Virus record (IMG/VR): IMGVR_UViG_3300031660_000061
Location: 1-23,254 of that record
From: a virus
Strand: one strand, 5' to 3'
DNA length: 23,254 nucleotides
Shown here: positions 5,337 through 13,062 of the stretch, one piece after another
Layout: each line of letters begins with the position of its first letter
How positions within the stretch are numbered: the stretch's first letter is position 1
Program-made: the position numbers and the translations under genes
The notes under the pieces: model-generated
The model's database searches: none
What the model saw: only the letters and a program-made list of their open reading frames with translations
What the model was told of the DNA's origin: nothing

Positions 5337-5768
5337 TTAATTTTTTTTGTAGTTCTGAATAGTTTTTATTTTCTCCAATCCTCTTGAGCCAAAGTAAGCA
5401 CCAATAATTAAAGAAAGCACTCCTGTTATGTTTTCAAGCGAATAATTAAAAAACCATCCTGCTACGTAAGAAACCGAAAAAAAGATTAAAGTTATTGGTC
5501 TAACGTTTTTAGAAAGCCAACTATCGCTTTTCATATCCGAGTCCCATCTCTTTGTAACCTCTTGCATCTCCTGCATATCCAATTCAAGGTACTTTAAAGC
5601 CATTTTCTTTTCTTCTTCACTTAACGTGTTACTACTTTTAAGCAAGTTCTTTAAAACGCCTAGTAATCCATCATTAGGTAAAATAGTTTCTACTTTACTA
5701 AAAATATTTGAGCCGATGCTTTTTAAAAATTTACCAACTTTAGTTTCTGAAAACTTTTTTTTAGGCAT
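5337..5768 (-). CDS. Holin, 3TM / GTA-release type
   Basis: A 143 aa protein. The N-terminal half is amphipathic (VGKFLKSIGSNIFSKVETIL) and followed by charged helices. Next comes the family signature EVTKRWDSDMKSDSWLSKNV, and two clear membrane helices: PITLIFFSVSYVAGWFF (~91-107) and ITGVLSLIIGAYFGSRG (~114-130). This matches the holin family named for three membrane segments and gene-transfer-agent release. The protein should form inner membrane lesions that let the M15 endolysin reach the wall. It starts right after the small membrane protein gene. An AT-rich hairpin and an iteron-like stretch follow downstream. Confidence 0.8.
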   Translation of the reverse strand: MPKKKFSETKVGKFLKSIGSNIFSKVETILPNDGLLGVLKNLLKSSNTLSEEEKKMALKYLELDMQEMQEVTKRWDSDMKSDSWLSKNVRPITLIFFSVSYVAGWFFNYSLENITGVLSLIIGAYFGSRGLEKIKTIQNYKKN

Positions 5769-5924
5769 TTACTTATTTTTATTTTCGTTCATTAAATACC
5801 ACTTGTGACAAGTGTATAAAATAGTAACAGTTAATAAAACAATTTTTAAAAATATATCTATGTTCGTCATTGAAATTCCAAATGTTCCTAAGTTCAGAAC
5901 TAAAGTTTTGTAATCGTTATTCAT
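5769..5924 (-). CDS. Small membrane protein, lysis cassette
   Basis: I start the gene at the ATG at 5924 (MNNDYKTLVLNLGTFGIS), which overlaps the preceding stop as ATGAATAA. A longer frame starting at 5960 would run far into the 46 aa gene and is less likely. The 51 aa product has one transmembrane helix (IFLKIVLLTVTILYTCHKW) and a charged tail (NENKNK). The pattern LNLGxxxISxTNI followed by one membrane helix occurs in small proteins beside holins in flavobacterial phages. It may be a second holin, an antiholin or a spanin-like factor; sequence alone does not decide. The holin ATG follows directly. Confidence 0.65.
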   Translation of the reverse strand: MNNDYKTLVLNLGTFGISMTNIDIFLKIVLLTVTILYTCHKWYLMNENKNK

Positions 5925-6057
5925 CTTTAAGTTTTTGATACTCATTATAGCAAATTGCAATTGCCTGTTTCTTTGGATGAAACTCCATTAGTTGAGGTAC
6001 GCAACGTATCATATATTGCGACTGTTTTTCTCCACTCTTTTTTTTAGGAATAGGCAT
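5917..6057 (-). CDS. 46 aa protein with RC...AIC motif
   Basis: The ATG at 6057 follows the endolysin stop by 3 bases, and the TAA at 5917 overlaps the next gene by 8 bases (ATGAATAA). The product is MPIPKKKSGEKQSQYMIRC, then VPQLMEFHPKKQAIAICYNE and YQKLKDE. The pattern MPxPxxxSGEKxxx(Y/F)xxRC...Q(A)xAIC(Y)xxY is one I recognise as a short module often found inside or at the start of phage structural proteins. Here it stands alone. The two conserved Cys could form a disulfide or metal site. Its place between endolysin and holin is notable. Function is unknown. Confidence 0.7.
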   Translation of the reverse strand: MPIPKKKSGEKQSQYMIRCVPQLMEFHPKKQAIAICYNEYQKLKDE

Positions 6058-6060
6058 ATT

Positions 6061-6531
6061 TTAGCAATTTTTACAAATTTTATTTTTATCTAAAATTATA
6101 TATTTTGAACCTCTTAAAACTTTCAATATTTGATTGCGATTTTCTTTTTCTGACTTATACGATACGTGTAACCATTTTGGTTGTTCTCCATATTCCCAAA
6201 TTAATTGGTCAAAATCTAAATTTTCAACTATATAGTAAAACATCTCTAAATTAGTTTTTCCACCTAAAGATGTAATGTCTACTGCTTGACCTTTTAAATG
6301 GCTCGAATTATGGCTGCCCCTTAAAGCAGTATTTAATTCTTCAGACCTAAACATAGAGTTAACTTTTATAGGGTGTCCAACCCACTCACGCAAAGGTTCG
6401 AAAACCTTTTCAGCCAATAACTCCATATTTTTAATATGTTCTGCTTTGGGCTTATTGCTTATGCCATTTTCTTTAGCATAATTTGAATGGGTCGCTTCCT
6501 TATATGAAATGTGTTTACTTACTTTCTTCAT
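6061..6531 (-). CDS. Endolysin, M15 family peptidase
   Basis: A 156 aa protein of the M15 zinc peptidase family, which cut peptidoglycan stem peptides (L-alanyl-D-glutamate or D-Ala-D-Ala type). The metal site is visible: H78 and D85 in SSHLKGQAVDI and H122 in PKWLHVSY, with E113 in LIWEYGE as the probable catalytic residue. FRSEELNTALRG before the site is typical of the fold. There is no signal peptide, so export would depend on the holin encoded two genes later. The C-terminus is short, basic and Cys-containing (KNKICKNC). It overlaps the upstream coiled-coil gene and ends 3 bases before the next ATG. Confidence 0.88.
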   Translation of the reverse strand: MKKVSKHISYKEATHSNYAKENGISNKPKAEHIKNMELLAEKVFEPLREWVGHPIKVNSMFRSEELNTALRGSHNSSHLKGQAVDITSLGGKTNLEMFYYIVENLDFDQLIWEYGEQPKWLHVSYKSEKENRNQILKVLRGSKYIILDKNKICKNC

Positions 6532-6769
6532 TTTCTTCTTTGATTAATTCGTAAGAACCATCCTGAAGATTTATGTTTATTTTACCATAAACTTCTTCAA
6601 GTTCCTTTTTACCTTTTTCTTGTTCTACCATTAATTCTGCATAGTAGTGACTTAATGAATGTTTCTGAGTTTCTAGTAATCCCAAGTCGTGAAGGATTGC
6701 TCCTTTCTTTTGTTCTTGGTCTTGTAATTCTTTTAACTCAACTTCTGTAATTTTCAATTCTTTGGACAT
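6515..6769 (-). CDS. Small coiled-coil protein (84 aa)
   Basis: A charged helical protein: ITEVELKELQDQEQKKGAIL, then HDLGLLETQKHSLSHYYAEL, a long Glu/Lys coiled coil, and the conserved-looking end YGKININLQDGSYELIKEEN. I know this pattern (a helix pair around LGxLExQKH, then YGxIxINLxDGxY) from many marine and flavobacterial phages, where it lies near lysis or tail genes with no assigned function. It heads the lysis cassette and its end overlaps the endolysin start by 17 bases. Confidence 0.65.
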   Translation of the reverse strand: MSKELKITEVELKELQDQEQKKGAILHDLGLLETQKHSLSHYYAELMVEQEKGKKELEEVYGKININLQDGSYELIKEENEESK

Positions 6770-6807
6770 TTTATTTAATTTATGATTAAATGTAAAGATA
6801 ATGATTG

Positions 6808-6825
6808 TTAATATAATTATATTAA
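6808..6825. promoter_or_regulatory. Perfect 18 bp palindrome before lysis cassette
   Basis: TTAATATAATTATATTAA equals its own reverse complement. It lies in the 73 bp gap between the 110 aa gene and the coiled-coil gene. On the minus strand it is followed 7 bases later by TATCTTTA (6800-6793), one base off the host -7 consensus TAnnTTTG, but without a well-placed TTTG. It may be an operator or weak promoter. In such AT-rich DNA it could be chance. Confidence 0.35.
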
Positions 6826-6842
6826 TTTATTAGTTATTTTTT

Positions 6843-7175
6843 TTAAAAGCTATGTTGATGAAATTCTTTATCAATAAAATAATTAAAAATACCCCTTATA
6901 GAACCATTTTCTAAAGTAATATGAAGTCCCGAAATTTTAATTTCAGTGTCTTCTAAACCTTTGTTTTTTATAAAACCATTATAAATTTTATCTAACATTA
7001 CGACATCACTTTCGCTTGGAGTTGTTTCACATTTTTTATATAAATTTCCTAACGCAATTAACTCGTCATCTGATTTATTTTCTTTATCTACAAACTCCAT
7101 TTCTTCAACGCTTAGTGCATTATTAACTAATAATGACCAGTCACTATCCTCAGTTTTTTTAAAATCTTTAATCAT
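6843..7175 (-). CDS. Unknown 110 aa protein downstream of tail fibre
   Basis: I do not recognise this protein. It is acidic in the first 80 residues (KKTEDSDWSLLVNNALSVEE, LGNLYKKCETTPSESDVVML) and appears helical there. The end (KISGLHITLENGSIRGIFNY, then FIDKEFHQHSF) looks like beta strands with a His-containing tail. No signal or membrane segment is visible. It starts 15 bases after the fibre stop, so it is cotranscribed with the fibre. Small genes in that position are often fibre assembly chaperones, which is a guess from position only. An A/T-only gap with an 18 bp palindrome separates it from the lysis genes. Confidence 0.6.
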   Translation of the reverse strand: MIKDFKKTEDSDWSLLVNNALSVEEMEFVDKENKSDDELIALGNLYKKCETTPSESDVVMLDKIYNGFIKNKGLEDTEIKISGLHITLENGSIRGIFNYFIDKEFHQHSF

Positions 7176-7190
7176 AATTTTATTTTTTAT

Positions 7191-10100
7191 TTATCCTTGA
7201 TTTATTATAGTAAAACTACTATCTAAACAATTTCTATATTTACCCGTTCCTGAAACAGCACCTTGTCCACCAAAAGCACCAAACGAACAGTTATATGCTA
7301 ATCCACCATTTCCAGCACTATAATTATTCCAATTTATAGTTGCGTGGCAATTATAAAATTTACTTCCAATACCCACAGCATTAGTAGCGATGGTTGTACC
7401 TGTGCAATTATAGTAATTAGCGTTTGAAGCTAAATCACCGTTTAAAGGATTAGACCCAAAAGAATTGTTTCCATCTGAAGAACAATTATAAAATTTACCT
7501 GAATTATTAGTATTTCTATAAGCAAAAGATTGGTTACCACCTATACAATAATGAAACTCTGCATTTGTTGAACCTGTATTACCCGAAGCAAAAGATTGGT
7601 TACCACCTATACAATAATAGAAATACCCCGAGCAACTTACGCCCTCGTTACCAAACATACTACTAGGAATATATGTCCCACCATAAGAATCACGCGTTGC
7701 ACCACCACAATATTCAAACCTACCTGAAGTACTCCCTTTTCCACCAAATGCTCCGCCATTAGTTGTTAGAGATGTTACTTTACATCTTGTAAATAAACCT
7801 GCAGCAGTAACTCCCACACCACCACCAAAAGACCTAAAACCACCTATACAATCTTCAAAAACACCTGTTATAGAACCAGTACCACTAGGTTGTATGCTAA
7901 ATGAATTAGAGCCAATAGCCACACAATTTTTAAATGTTAAAAAAGATAAATTACTTTCTATCCATAAAGAACTAGTTAAATTCAAGCCAGTTACACTAAT
8001 TGGATGACTAGAATTATTAGCACCTGATTGTATTTTTACATTACTAGTGCTTATATTTACGTCTGCTTGACCAGTTAAAGAAGTTACATTGACTAAATTA
8101 TTTAATATGAAGTCAGATGCTATACTATAATCTCCTGGTGCTATTATTAATGTTGAAGGAGTTAGTACTGTTATTGAAGGAGTTGGAAAATCAGGAGCAC
8201 CAGGAAAAAAAATTGGGTTACCGTTTAAATCTGTTATGTCAACTGAAAAAGTAGATGGTCCCTGATTACCAACAGATATAACAGTTATTAATACTTGAGA
8301 ACCATCAAATGTAGCTTGATATTGTGGTCCAGGAGAAAAAGATACAGAATTATTTGCATACGCATCATATGAACTTGGCCCAGTCTGTTGGTAAAACTGC
8401 ATACCAATATTCGAGCCAGGAGTAGTTACATTACCAATTTTAGCAATTGCACTAGTAAGTCCCGCTAGTAATAAAACTCCATTTTGTGCTGCAGTTCCTG
8501 TCGGTGTAACATAAACTGAATTAGAACCACTAACTCCACCTGCAGCAGACACCCAAGTTGGACTTGCATTTCCATTAGATGTTAAAACTTGTCCAGTCGT
8601 TCCGTAAGCTGTTCCTGTAGAACCAAAGGATATTCCGCCACCTGAAGTAATACGCATTCTTTCAGTATCTGAACCTGAAGTAAAGATAACATCACCCACT
8701 CCGCTATTGCTTAGTATTCTAGAGCCTATTCTTAAACCGTGATTTTCCCATTGCATAAATTGAGAAGTTCCATAGTGATTCTTAACATTAACACCAGAAT
8801 TAGTATCTCCTGTTGATGTATTTTCTACAAGAAGCAAGCCAAAAGCATCATCTATTTTAGTGGTATTAGATACGTGTAACTTAGTATCAGGACTATCTGT
8901 TCCTATACCTACGTTGCCGCTTCTTTGGATAATCATTTTTTGATTAGCACCACCTATTCCACCTACTTGGAATCTTATATCCCCTCCTGCACCTACTGCA
9001 CCTTCATTAGCTGATAAATCTAAAGTATCTCCACGTTGAGCAAATCTGTTATAATAAGAACCATCAATTGTTTTAAATGCTTTAGAAGAACCACTGATAA
9101 CTACATCATCACCAAAAGTAGCACTTGTTCCTGTTAAAGCACTTGAAAAAGTCTTTGCACCACTTATTGTTTGCGTACCTGCTTTATAAACTACATCAGA
9201 TTCAAGTGTTGTAATATCACCTGAATTTGTGTCTATATTATTTTGTAAAACAGTATCTGCATTTGTTCTATTTACAATCTCTCCTGCAATATCAGCATCA
9301 TTACTTGAAATATTAGACGTATTGGTTGCTATATCCGTATCATTACTAGAAATGTTCGTTACATTAGTGGCAATATTAGTAATATTTGTATTAATTAAAG
9401 AAAGGTTTGAAGCAATATCTGTAGAATTAGTAGCTATATCTGCTACATTGGTCGCAATGTTTGTTACATTGGTTGCAATACCTGTTTGTAAAACAGTAGT
9501 ATCTACATTTAAATTGTTTCCTGAAGCTGTTGTGGTTGCTCCATTTGTTCCTGTAACAGATAAAATTTCACTATCTAAATCAATAGCACCACTTCCTGAA
9601 TTCCCTGTAAAATCTAAGTCTTGTATTGTTACTATATTATCTACATAAGATTTTGTAGCAGCATCTTGTGCTAATGTAGGGTCTGTTAATCCCGAAATCC
9701 TACCTGTAATAGCAACACCTGTGTTTGTGGTTTCAAACTTTTTAGCATTATTATAATTTATAATAACACCTAAATTATCATATGCTATAATATAAGATAA
9801 ACCACCACTACCTTGAAACCTTAATTTATTACTTTCAATAGTTAAAAGGTCTGCGGTATTATACACAGTACTAGTAGAACCATCGTGAAAAATTTGTAAT
9901 TCATTTCCTGAACCAAACAAAGCCTTACTAGAATCTGCAAAAGTAATATCATCTCCTGTGGAAACTACAATATCATTTCCGCTTGTTGAATTACCAAATG
10001 CTAAAACTTCCTGTAAAGTATCTGAACTTGCAAACTTAGTATCTACGTATAACTTGACTGCTGCACTTGTAGGTAATGAAGTGTTGTTGTCAAAGTTTTC

Positions 10101-10340
10101 AATACCATCTGTTGATGTTACAAAACGAGTTATAACAACCCCTGTTCCTGTATCTTTTAAAGAACCCCATTCTAGTACGGCACTTACTTTTAAATCACCT
10201 GCCGAATTAATATAAAGTCCCGACTGATTTCCTGCACCATCAGATATTTCTTTCAAGGTTGCAGATATAGCCGCATTATCAATGGTCTTAATTAGACCCT
10301 CGTAAGTAGCAGATATTTTAGTATTAAATAGAGTTGCCAT
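7191..10340 (-). CDS. Tail fibre with coiled coil and cysteine-ladder beta-solenoid
   Basis: A 1049 aa modular fibre. Residues 1-~280 form an N-terminal attachment and shaft region (PTSAAVKLYVDTKF, then ITGRISGLTDPTLAQDAATK and SYVDN, a common fibre motif). Residues ~286-382 are an Asn-rich trimeric coiled coil with I-x-x-N heptads (NIATNVADIATNSTDIASN). Around 474-490 comes SGNVGIGTDSPDTKLHV, widespread in phage fibres. From ~800 to the end, eleven repeats of 19-32 residues each carry (F/Y)-x-x-C or a close variant (Cys 806, 831, 853, 878, 910, 932, 953, 979, 998, 1018, 1038). This predicts a beta-solenoid with stacked cysteines, probably the receptor-binding tip. The leader is A-rich. The fibre should bind the host cell surface. 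Confidence 0.85.
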   Translation of the reverse strand: MATLFNTKISATYEGLIKTIDNAAISATLKEISDGAGNQSGLYINSAGDLKVSAVLEWGSLKDTGTGVVITRFVTSTDGIENFDNNTSLPTSAAVKLYVDTKFASSDTLQEVLAFGNSTSGNDIVVSTGDDITFADSSKALFGSGNELQIFHDGSTSTVYNTADLLTIESNKLRFQGSGGLSYIIAYDNLGVIINYNNAKKFETTNTGVAITGRISGLTDPTLAQDAATKSYVDNIVTIQDLDFTGNSGSGAIDLDSEILSVTGTNGATTTASGNNLNVDTTVLQTGIATNVTNIATNVADIATNSTDIASNLSLINTNITNIATNVTNISSNDTDIATNTSNISSNDADIAGEIVNRTNADTVLQNNIDTNSGDITTLESDVVYKAGTQTISGAKTFSSALTGTSATFGDDVVISGSSKAFKTIDGSYYNRFAQRGDTLDLSANEGAVGAGGDIRFQVGGIGGANQKMIIQRSGNVGIGTDSPDTKLHVSNTTKIDDAFGLLLVENTSTGDTNSGVNVKNHYGTSQFMQWENHGLRIGSRILSNSGVGDVIFTSGSDTERMRITSGGGISFGSTGTAYGTTGQVLTSNGNASPTWVSAAGGVSGSNSVYVTPTGTAAQNGVLLLAGLTSAIAKIGNVTTPGSNIGMQFYQQTGPSSYDAYANNSVSFSPGPQYQATFDGSQVLITVISVGNQGPSTFSVDITDLNGNPIFFPGAPDFPTPSITVLTPSTLIIAPGDYSIASDFILNNLVNVTSLTGQADVNISTSNVKIQSGANNSSHPISVTGLNLTSSLWIESNLSFLTFKNCVAIGSNSFSIQPSGTGSITGVFEDCIGGFRSFGGGVGVTAAGLFTRCKVTSLTTNGGAFGGKGSTSGRFEYCGGATRDSYGGTYIPSSMFGNEGVSCSGYFYYCIGGNQSFASGNTGSTNAEFHYCIGGNQSFAYRNTNNSGKFYNCSSDGNNSFGSNPLNGDLASNANYYNCTGTTIATNAVGIGSKFYNCHATINWNNYSAGNGGLAYNCSFGAFGGQGAVSGTGKYRNCLDSSFTIINQG
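7520..7618 (-). repeat. 33 bp exact direct repeat in fibre tip
   Basis: A 33 bp sequence occurs identically at 7520-7552 and 7586-7618, a 66 bp (22 codon) period. It encodes the repeated YYCIGGNQSFA-type turn of the solenoid (one copy reads FHYC, the other FYYC). Near-identical DNA between neighbouring turns suggests recent duplication or gene conversion of a solenoid coil. Confidence 0.85.
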
Positions 10341-10428
10341 TCTTTAATTTTTTTGTTTTATTGTTTTCAGATTTTTTTAAGAAAGTTTTAAGTTTCTTAA
10401 CATTTTTCTCTTTTGCTTTATAAATCAT
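10324..10428 (-). CDS. Tiny Lys-rich protein (34 aa), putative
   Basis: A frame of 34 codons whose ATG (10428) overlaps the connector stop as ATGA and whose TAA lies 17 bases inside the tail fibre gene. The product, MIYKAKEKNVKKLKTFLKKS followed by ENNKTKKLKNGNSI, is strongly basic with no hydrophobic stretch. It could be a real coupled microprotein, possibly nucleic-acid binding, or a chance frame in A-rich intergenic DNA, since an A-rich gap on this strand easily encodes lysines. The stop/start overlap is the main support. Confidence 0.35.
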   Translation of the reverse strand: MIYKAKEKNVKKLKTFLKKSENNKTKKLKNGNSI

Positions 10429-10934
10429 AGTACCCAACCATTAAAAGTTGCATCACTACTTGGGTAAATATCATCATTAATGTTATTTGTATATTCAGGA
10501 TATGTAGTTTGATTAAAACCCATAAAATCAATAAATCTTCTTGAATACCATTCTGCGTTTGTTCTTGCTTTTTCGACTAAATAGTCAACCTCTTCTTTGC
10601 TAACTGAGTCTGCATTTTCAGAACGATGTTTAAACATTCCGCCATTTTTTATTTGATAACTTGCAAATGGTATGTAATCCACTTGCGAAAACCAAATTAG
10701 CATTGATACAATGTAATCGTCAAGTAAAAGTTTCCATCTTGCGTTTGCAGGTTTATCTATTCCATCAACTAAAGCAGCAGTTAAGGCTTCATACATTTTT
10801 GTACCCAAATAATTCTGTATGTGAATTTCTTGAGCAAGTTTTATAAACTGAATATATTTGTCTGTGTCTACGTTGCCATCAATTATTGAGTTCCGAACTA
10901 AATCTGTTCTATTGATAAATAATACTGTTGCCAT
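10425..10934 (-). CDS. Head-tail connector-like protein (DUF6712-like)
   Basis: A 169 aa protein, mostly helical. The start LFINRTDLVRNSIIDGNVDT, then QFIKLAQEIHIQNYLGTKMY and YEALTAALVDG, is the pattern of the gp6-like/DUF6712 connector proteins of Bacteroidetes phages. These bind under the portal and form part of the neck. The C-terminus (KARTNAEWYSRRFIDFMG, then a Tyr/Asn-rich tail) is also typical. It follows the portal gene after 11 bases, the expected partner. Its TGA overlaps the ATG of a tiny Lys-rich frame (ATGA). The DUF number is from memory. Confidence 0.65.
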   Translation of the reverse strand: MATVLFINRTDLVRNSIIDGNVDTDKYIQFIKLAQEIHIQNYLGTKMYEALTAALVDGIDKPANARWKLLLDDYIVSMLIWFSQVDYIPFASYQIKNGGMFKHRSENADSVSKEEVDYLVEKARTNAEWYSRRFIDFMGFNQTTYPEYTNNINDDIYPSSDATFNGWVL

Positions 10935-10945
10935 AATTTTATCTT

Positions 10946-13060
10946 TTAAAATCCTTGTGGGTTATTAGGTAAAAATCCTTTATTCGGTAAATTTCTTGGT
11001 TGAATAGAAACTTGGTAAGGATTCGTAACTCTATATCCTAAAATAGCAGCCTGTCTTGTACCAATAATATCTTGTGCATTTTTAGTACTTGTTTTTGCCA
11101 ATTTACTCTTGTATGTAACTCGTCTCCACGAATGATGACAATTACCTCCGCCCTTGTATAACCATATCGAATATGTGTCAGAATTTCCTTTCGGTCCCCA
11201 TCCCTTGTTAACAGGTTCAGTACCCATTCGTATAATATCTTTTTTACGATATAATTTATTAGCCTGTTTCATTGCTCTACAAAATGTACGAGCATTATCG
11301 CCTACTTTTCGTGGACTATAATAATACCGTACTTTAAAATAATTTTCTCCTACTTTTTCATCTTGTGAAGATGGGCTGTTAGGGTAAGCACTTCCTGTAC
11401 TTACTAAATTTACAATTTTGCTTAACGTAGATAATTTATCTTTTTCTTGGTTGTTTAAATCTGTGATAATTCCATCAATGTTTTCTTCTTTTTGATAGTC
11501 GACATCTTGTTCAAAAATAGCTTCCCACTTAGTTTCGTCAATATCTTCGCCTAAAGCAATTAATTGAGCAGCAATTTCATCATCGTTTTCATTCGATTCA
11601 CTTGAGCAACATAATTTTTCTCGTGATAATGGTACACAATTAGGTACTTCTTTGCCATCTTTTGTCTTCATTCCTATCTGCTCGTAACCATCCCAACAAG
11701 GTGCTTTCAGTTCCGTATGATTTTCACAAGGCATAAAGTAAATTTCGCCCTCAATTTTCATTTCGTGAGAGCCTGAACAACCCAACTCTCTTGCTGCATT
11801 ATCTGCTTCTTCTTTTGTGTTATAAGCCTGTTGACCATCTATTGTTTGTAAAGACAGTTTTTCCATTTCAACACCTGTTTCCTCTTCAATCGTTTCTTTG
11901 TCTTGAATCTTTCTATCTACTTCTGTAAATTCTAATGGTTGTAAAGTCGTAAAGTAGAGGTTTAAGGCGATGTTATTATAAGCCAATAATACATCAAAGG
12001 AATCTATTAAAAGTTCCTGAAAAGGTCTTATAACCGTATTGTCCATCAATAATGATGATGTTTTAATTTCATCTGCATTGCTTGAAAATCCTGTACTTGT
12101 TTTTATACCTAATAAAAAAGGCGATACAACTCTATGAGCAACTTGAATCTTCGATTGTGATTCGTCAGATAAAAATTGGTATTGATTATGAGCATCACTT
12201 AATTGTACAGGTGTTATTTCTGCTTGTGATTCTTTATTGTCATTAAAAGCAAGTATAAATTTTCCTGCATTGCTTGAGCCTGAAAACTTCTGTGCTATTT
12301 TCTTTTCAATTAATTGTCTTTCTTCTTGGTTTGGAGTACCATTGTTGAAATTGATTAACATACTAGGTGCTAGACCATTAAGTATATTATTTAAGTGATA
12401 ATTGCTTACTTCTTCTTCAAGTTGAGCATACTGTAATCCACCCTGATAATCTACAGGCGAATAGTAATAAAATCCTGACTTATATGGTTTTATGTAATAA
12501 ATTTCTATGTTCTCTTTTGACATTCCAAAAGCAGGTATTCTTAAAGGCACATCGCTTCTTTTAATATTTACCCAATCTTTAAAATAGTAATATGCAGGAA
12601 TGTCTCCATCGTCATTTGCTTTTTCTGCTCTTAAAGTTTCAACAGGTAAATGCTCTATTTGAGCAATTGTCTTTCTGTCTTTTGAATATATTACTTGTAC
12701 CGCACATTGCCCCATTAATTTTAAGTCATAGCACAATTTTCTAACTACATTCTTCTTAAACAAAGAAATCATTTGTGCATACTGATTTGGTTTTCTGCTT
12801 GAATCTGTTGCATTTAAACCTTTTCCGTATATAGCTTGGCTAATTCCATTTATAGCAGCATTATTCGTTGGGCTACCATTGTACCTGTCAATTAGGTATT
12901 GAAAATAGTTATTATCTTCTCCGTATTCAATCCAATCTTCGCCATTTACTTCTTTAATCAATGGACTTGTATAAGTGCTTAAATTTACGAATCCAAATTC
13001 TGAAACCTTTGATGCTCTTTTAAATTGCCCTTTGTTATTCCTTAGTCTTTTATTTTCCAT
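10946..13060 (-). CDS. Portal protein with Cys-rich C-terminal extension
   Basis: A 704 aa protein. Residues ~40-385 have portal-like character: TNNAAINGISQAIYGKG, then AHRVVSPFLLGIKTSTGFSS, and SLLMDNTVIRPFQELLIDSF, which is typical of the portal stem and crown region. The rest is unusual. One Cys module spans about 411-447 (RELGCSGSHEMKIEGEIYF, then MPCENH) and another about 454-478 (PCWDGYEQIGMKTKDGKEV, then PNCVP). Next come an acidic linker (LGEDIDETKWEAIFEQDVDY) and a terminal domain at ~570-650 with FCRAMKQANKLYRKKDI, GWGPKGNSDTYSIWLYKGGG and NCHHSWRR. These modules also occur, in my recollection, in other Bacteroidetes phage head proteins. The portal forms the dodecameric DNA gate of the capsid. 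The gene starts 2 bases after the preceding stop. Confidence 0.75.
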   Translation of the reverse strand: MENKRLRNNKGQFKRASKVSEFGFVNLSTYTSPLIKEVNGEDWIEYGEDNNYFQYLIDRYNGSPTNNAAINGISQAIYGKGLNATDSSRKPNQYAQMISLFKKNVVRKLCYDLKLMGQCAVQVIYSKDRKTIAQIEHLPVETLRAEKANDDGDIPAYYYFKDWVNIKRSDVPLRIPAFGMSKENIEIYYIKPYKSGFYYYSPVDYQGGLQYAQLEEEVSNYHLNNILNGLAPSMLINFNNGTPNQEERQLIEKKIAQKFSGSSNAGKFILAFNDNKESQAEITPVQLSDAHNQYQFLSDESQSKIQVAHRVVSPFLLGIKTSTGFSSNADEIKTSSLLMDNTVIRPFQELLIDSFDVLLAYNNIALNLYFTTLQPLEFTEVDRKIQDKETIEEETGVEMEKLSLQTIDGQQAYNTKEEADNAARELGCSGSHEMKIEGEIYFMPCENHTELKAPCWDGYEQIGMKTKDGKEVPNCVPLSREKLCCSSESNENDDEIAAQLIALGEDIDETKWEAIFEQDVDYQKEENIDGIITDLNNQEKDKLSTLSKIVNLVSTGSAYPNSPSSQDEKVGENYFKVRYYYSPRKVGDNARTFCRAMKQANKLYRKKDIIRMGTEPVNKGWGPKGNSDTYSIWLYKGGGNCHHSWRRVTYKSKLAKTSTKNAQDIIGTRQAAILGYRVTNPYQVSIQPRNLPNKGFLPNNPQGF

Positions 13061-13062
13061 AT

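Noticed and set aside
5925-5960. Longer N-terminus for the small membrane protein (start at 5960)
   Set aside because: It would overlap the 46 aa gene deeply; the ATG at 5924 with an 8-base stop overlap fits better.
5917-6057. Apparent frameshift in the 46 aa gene at its A-run
   Set aside because: Recounting the homopolymer gives eight A's on the coding strand, which keeps the frame intact.
9400-9500. Short tandem-like repeats suggestive of a CRISPR or VNTR
   Set aside because: They encode the I-x-x-N coiled-coil heptads of the fibre; there are no spacers or uniform repeats.
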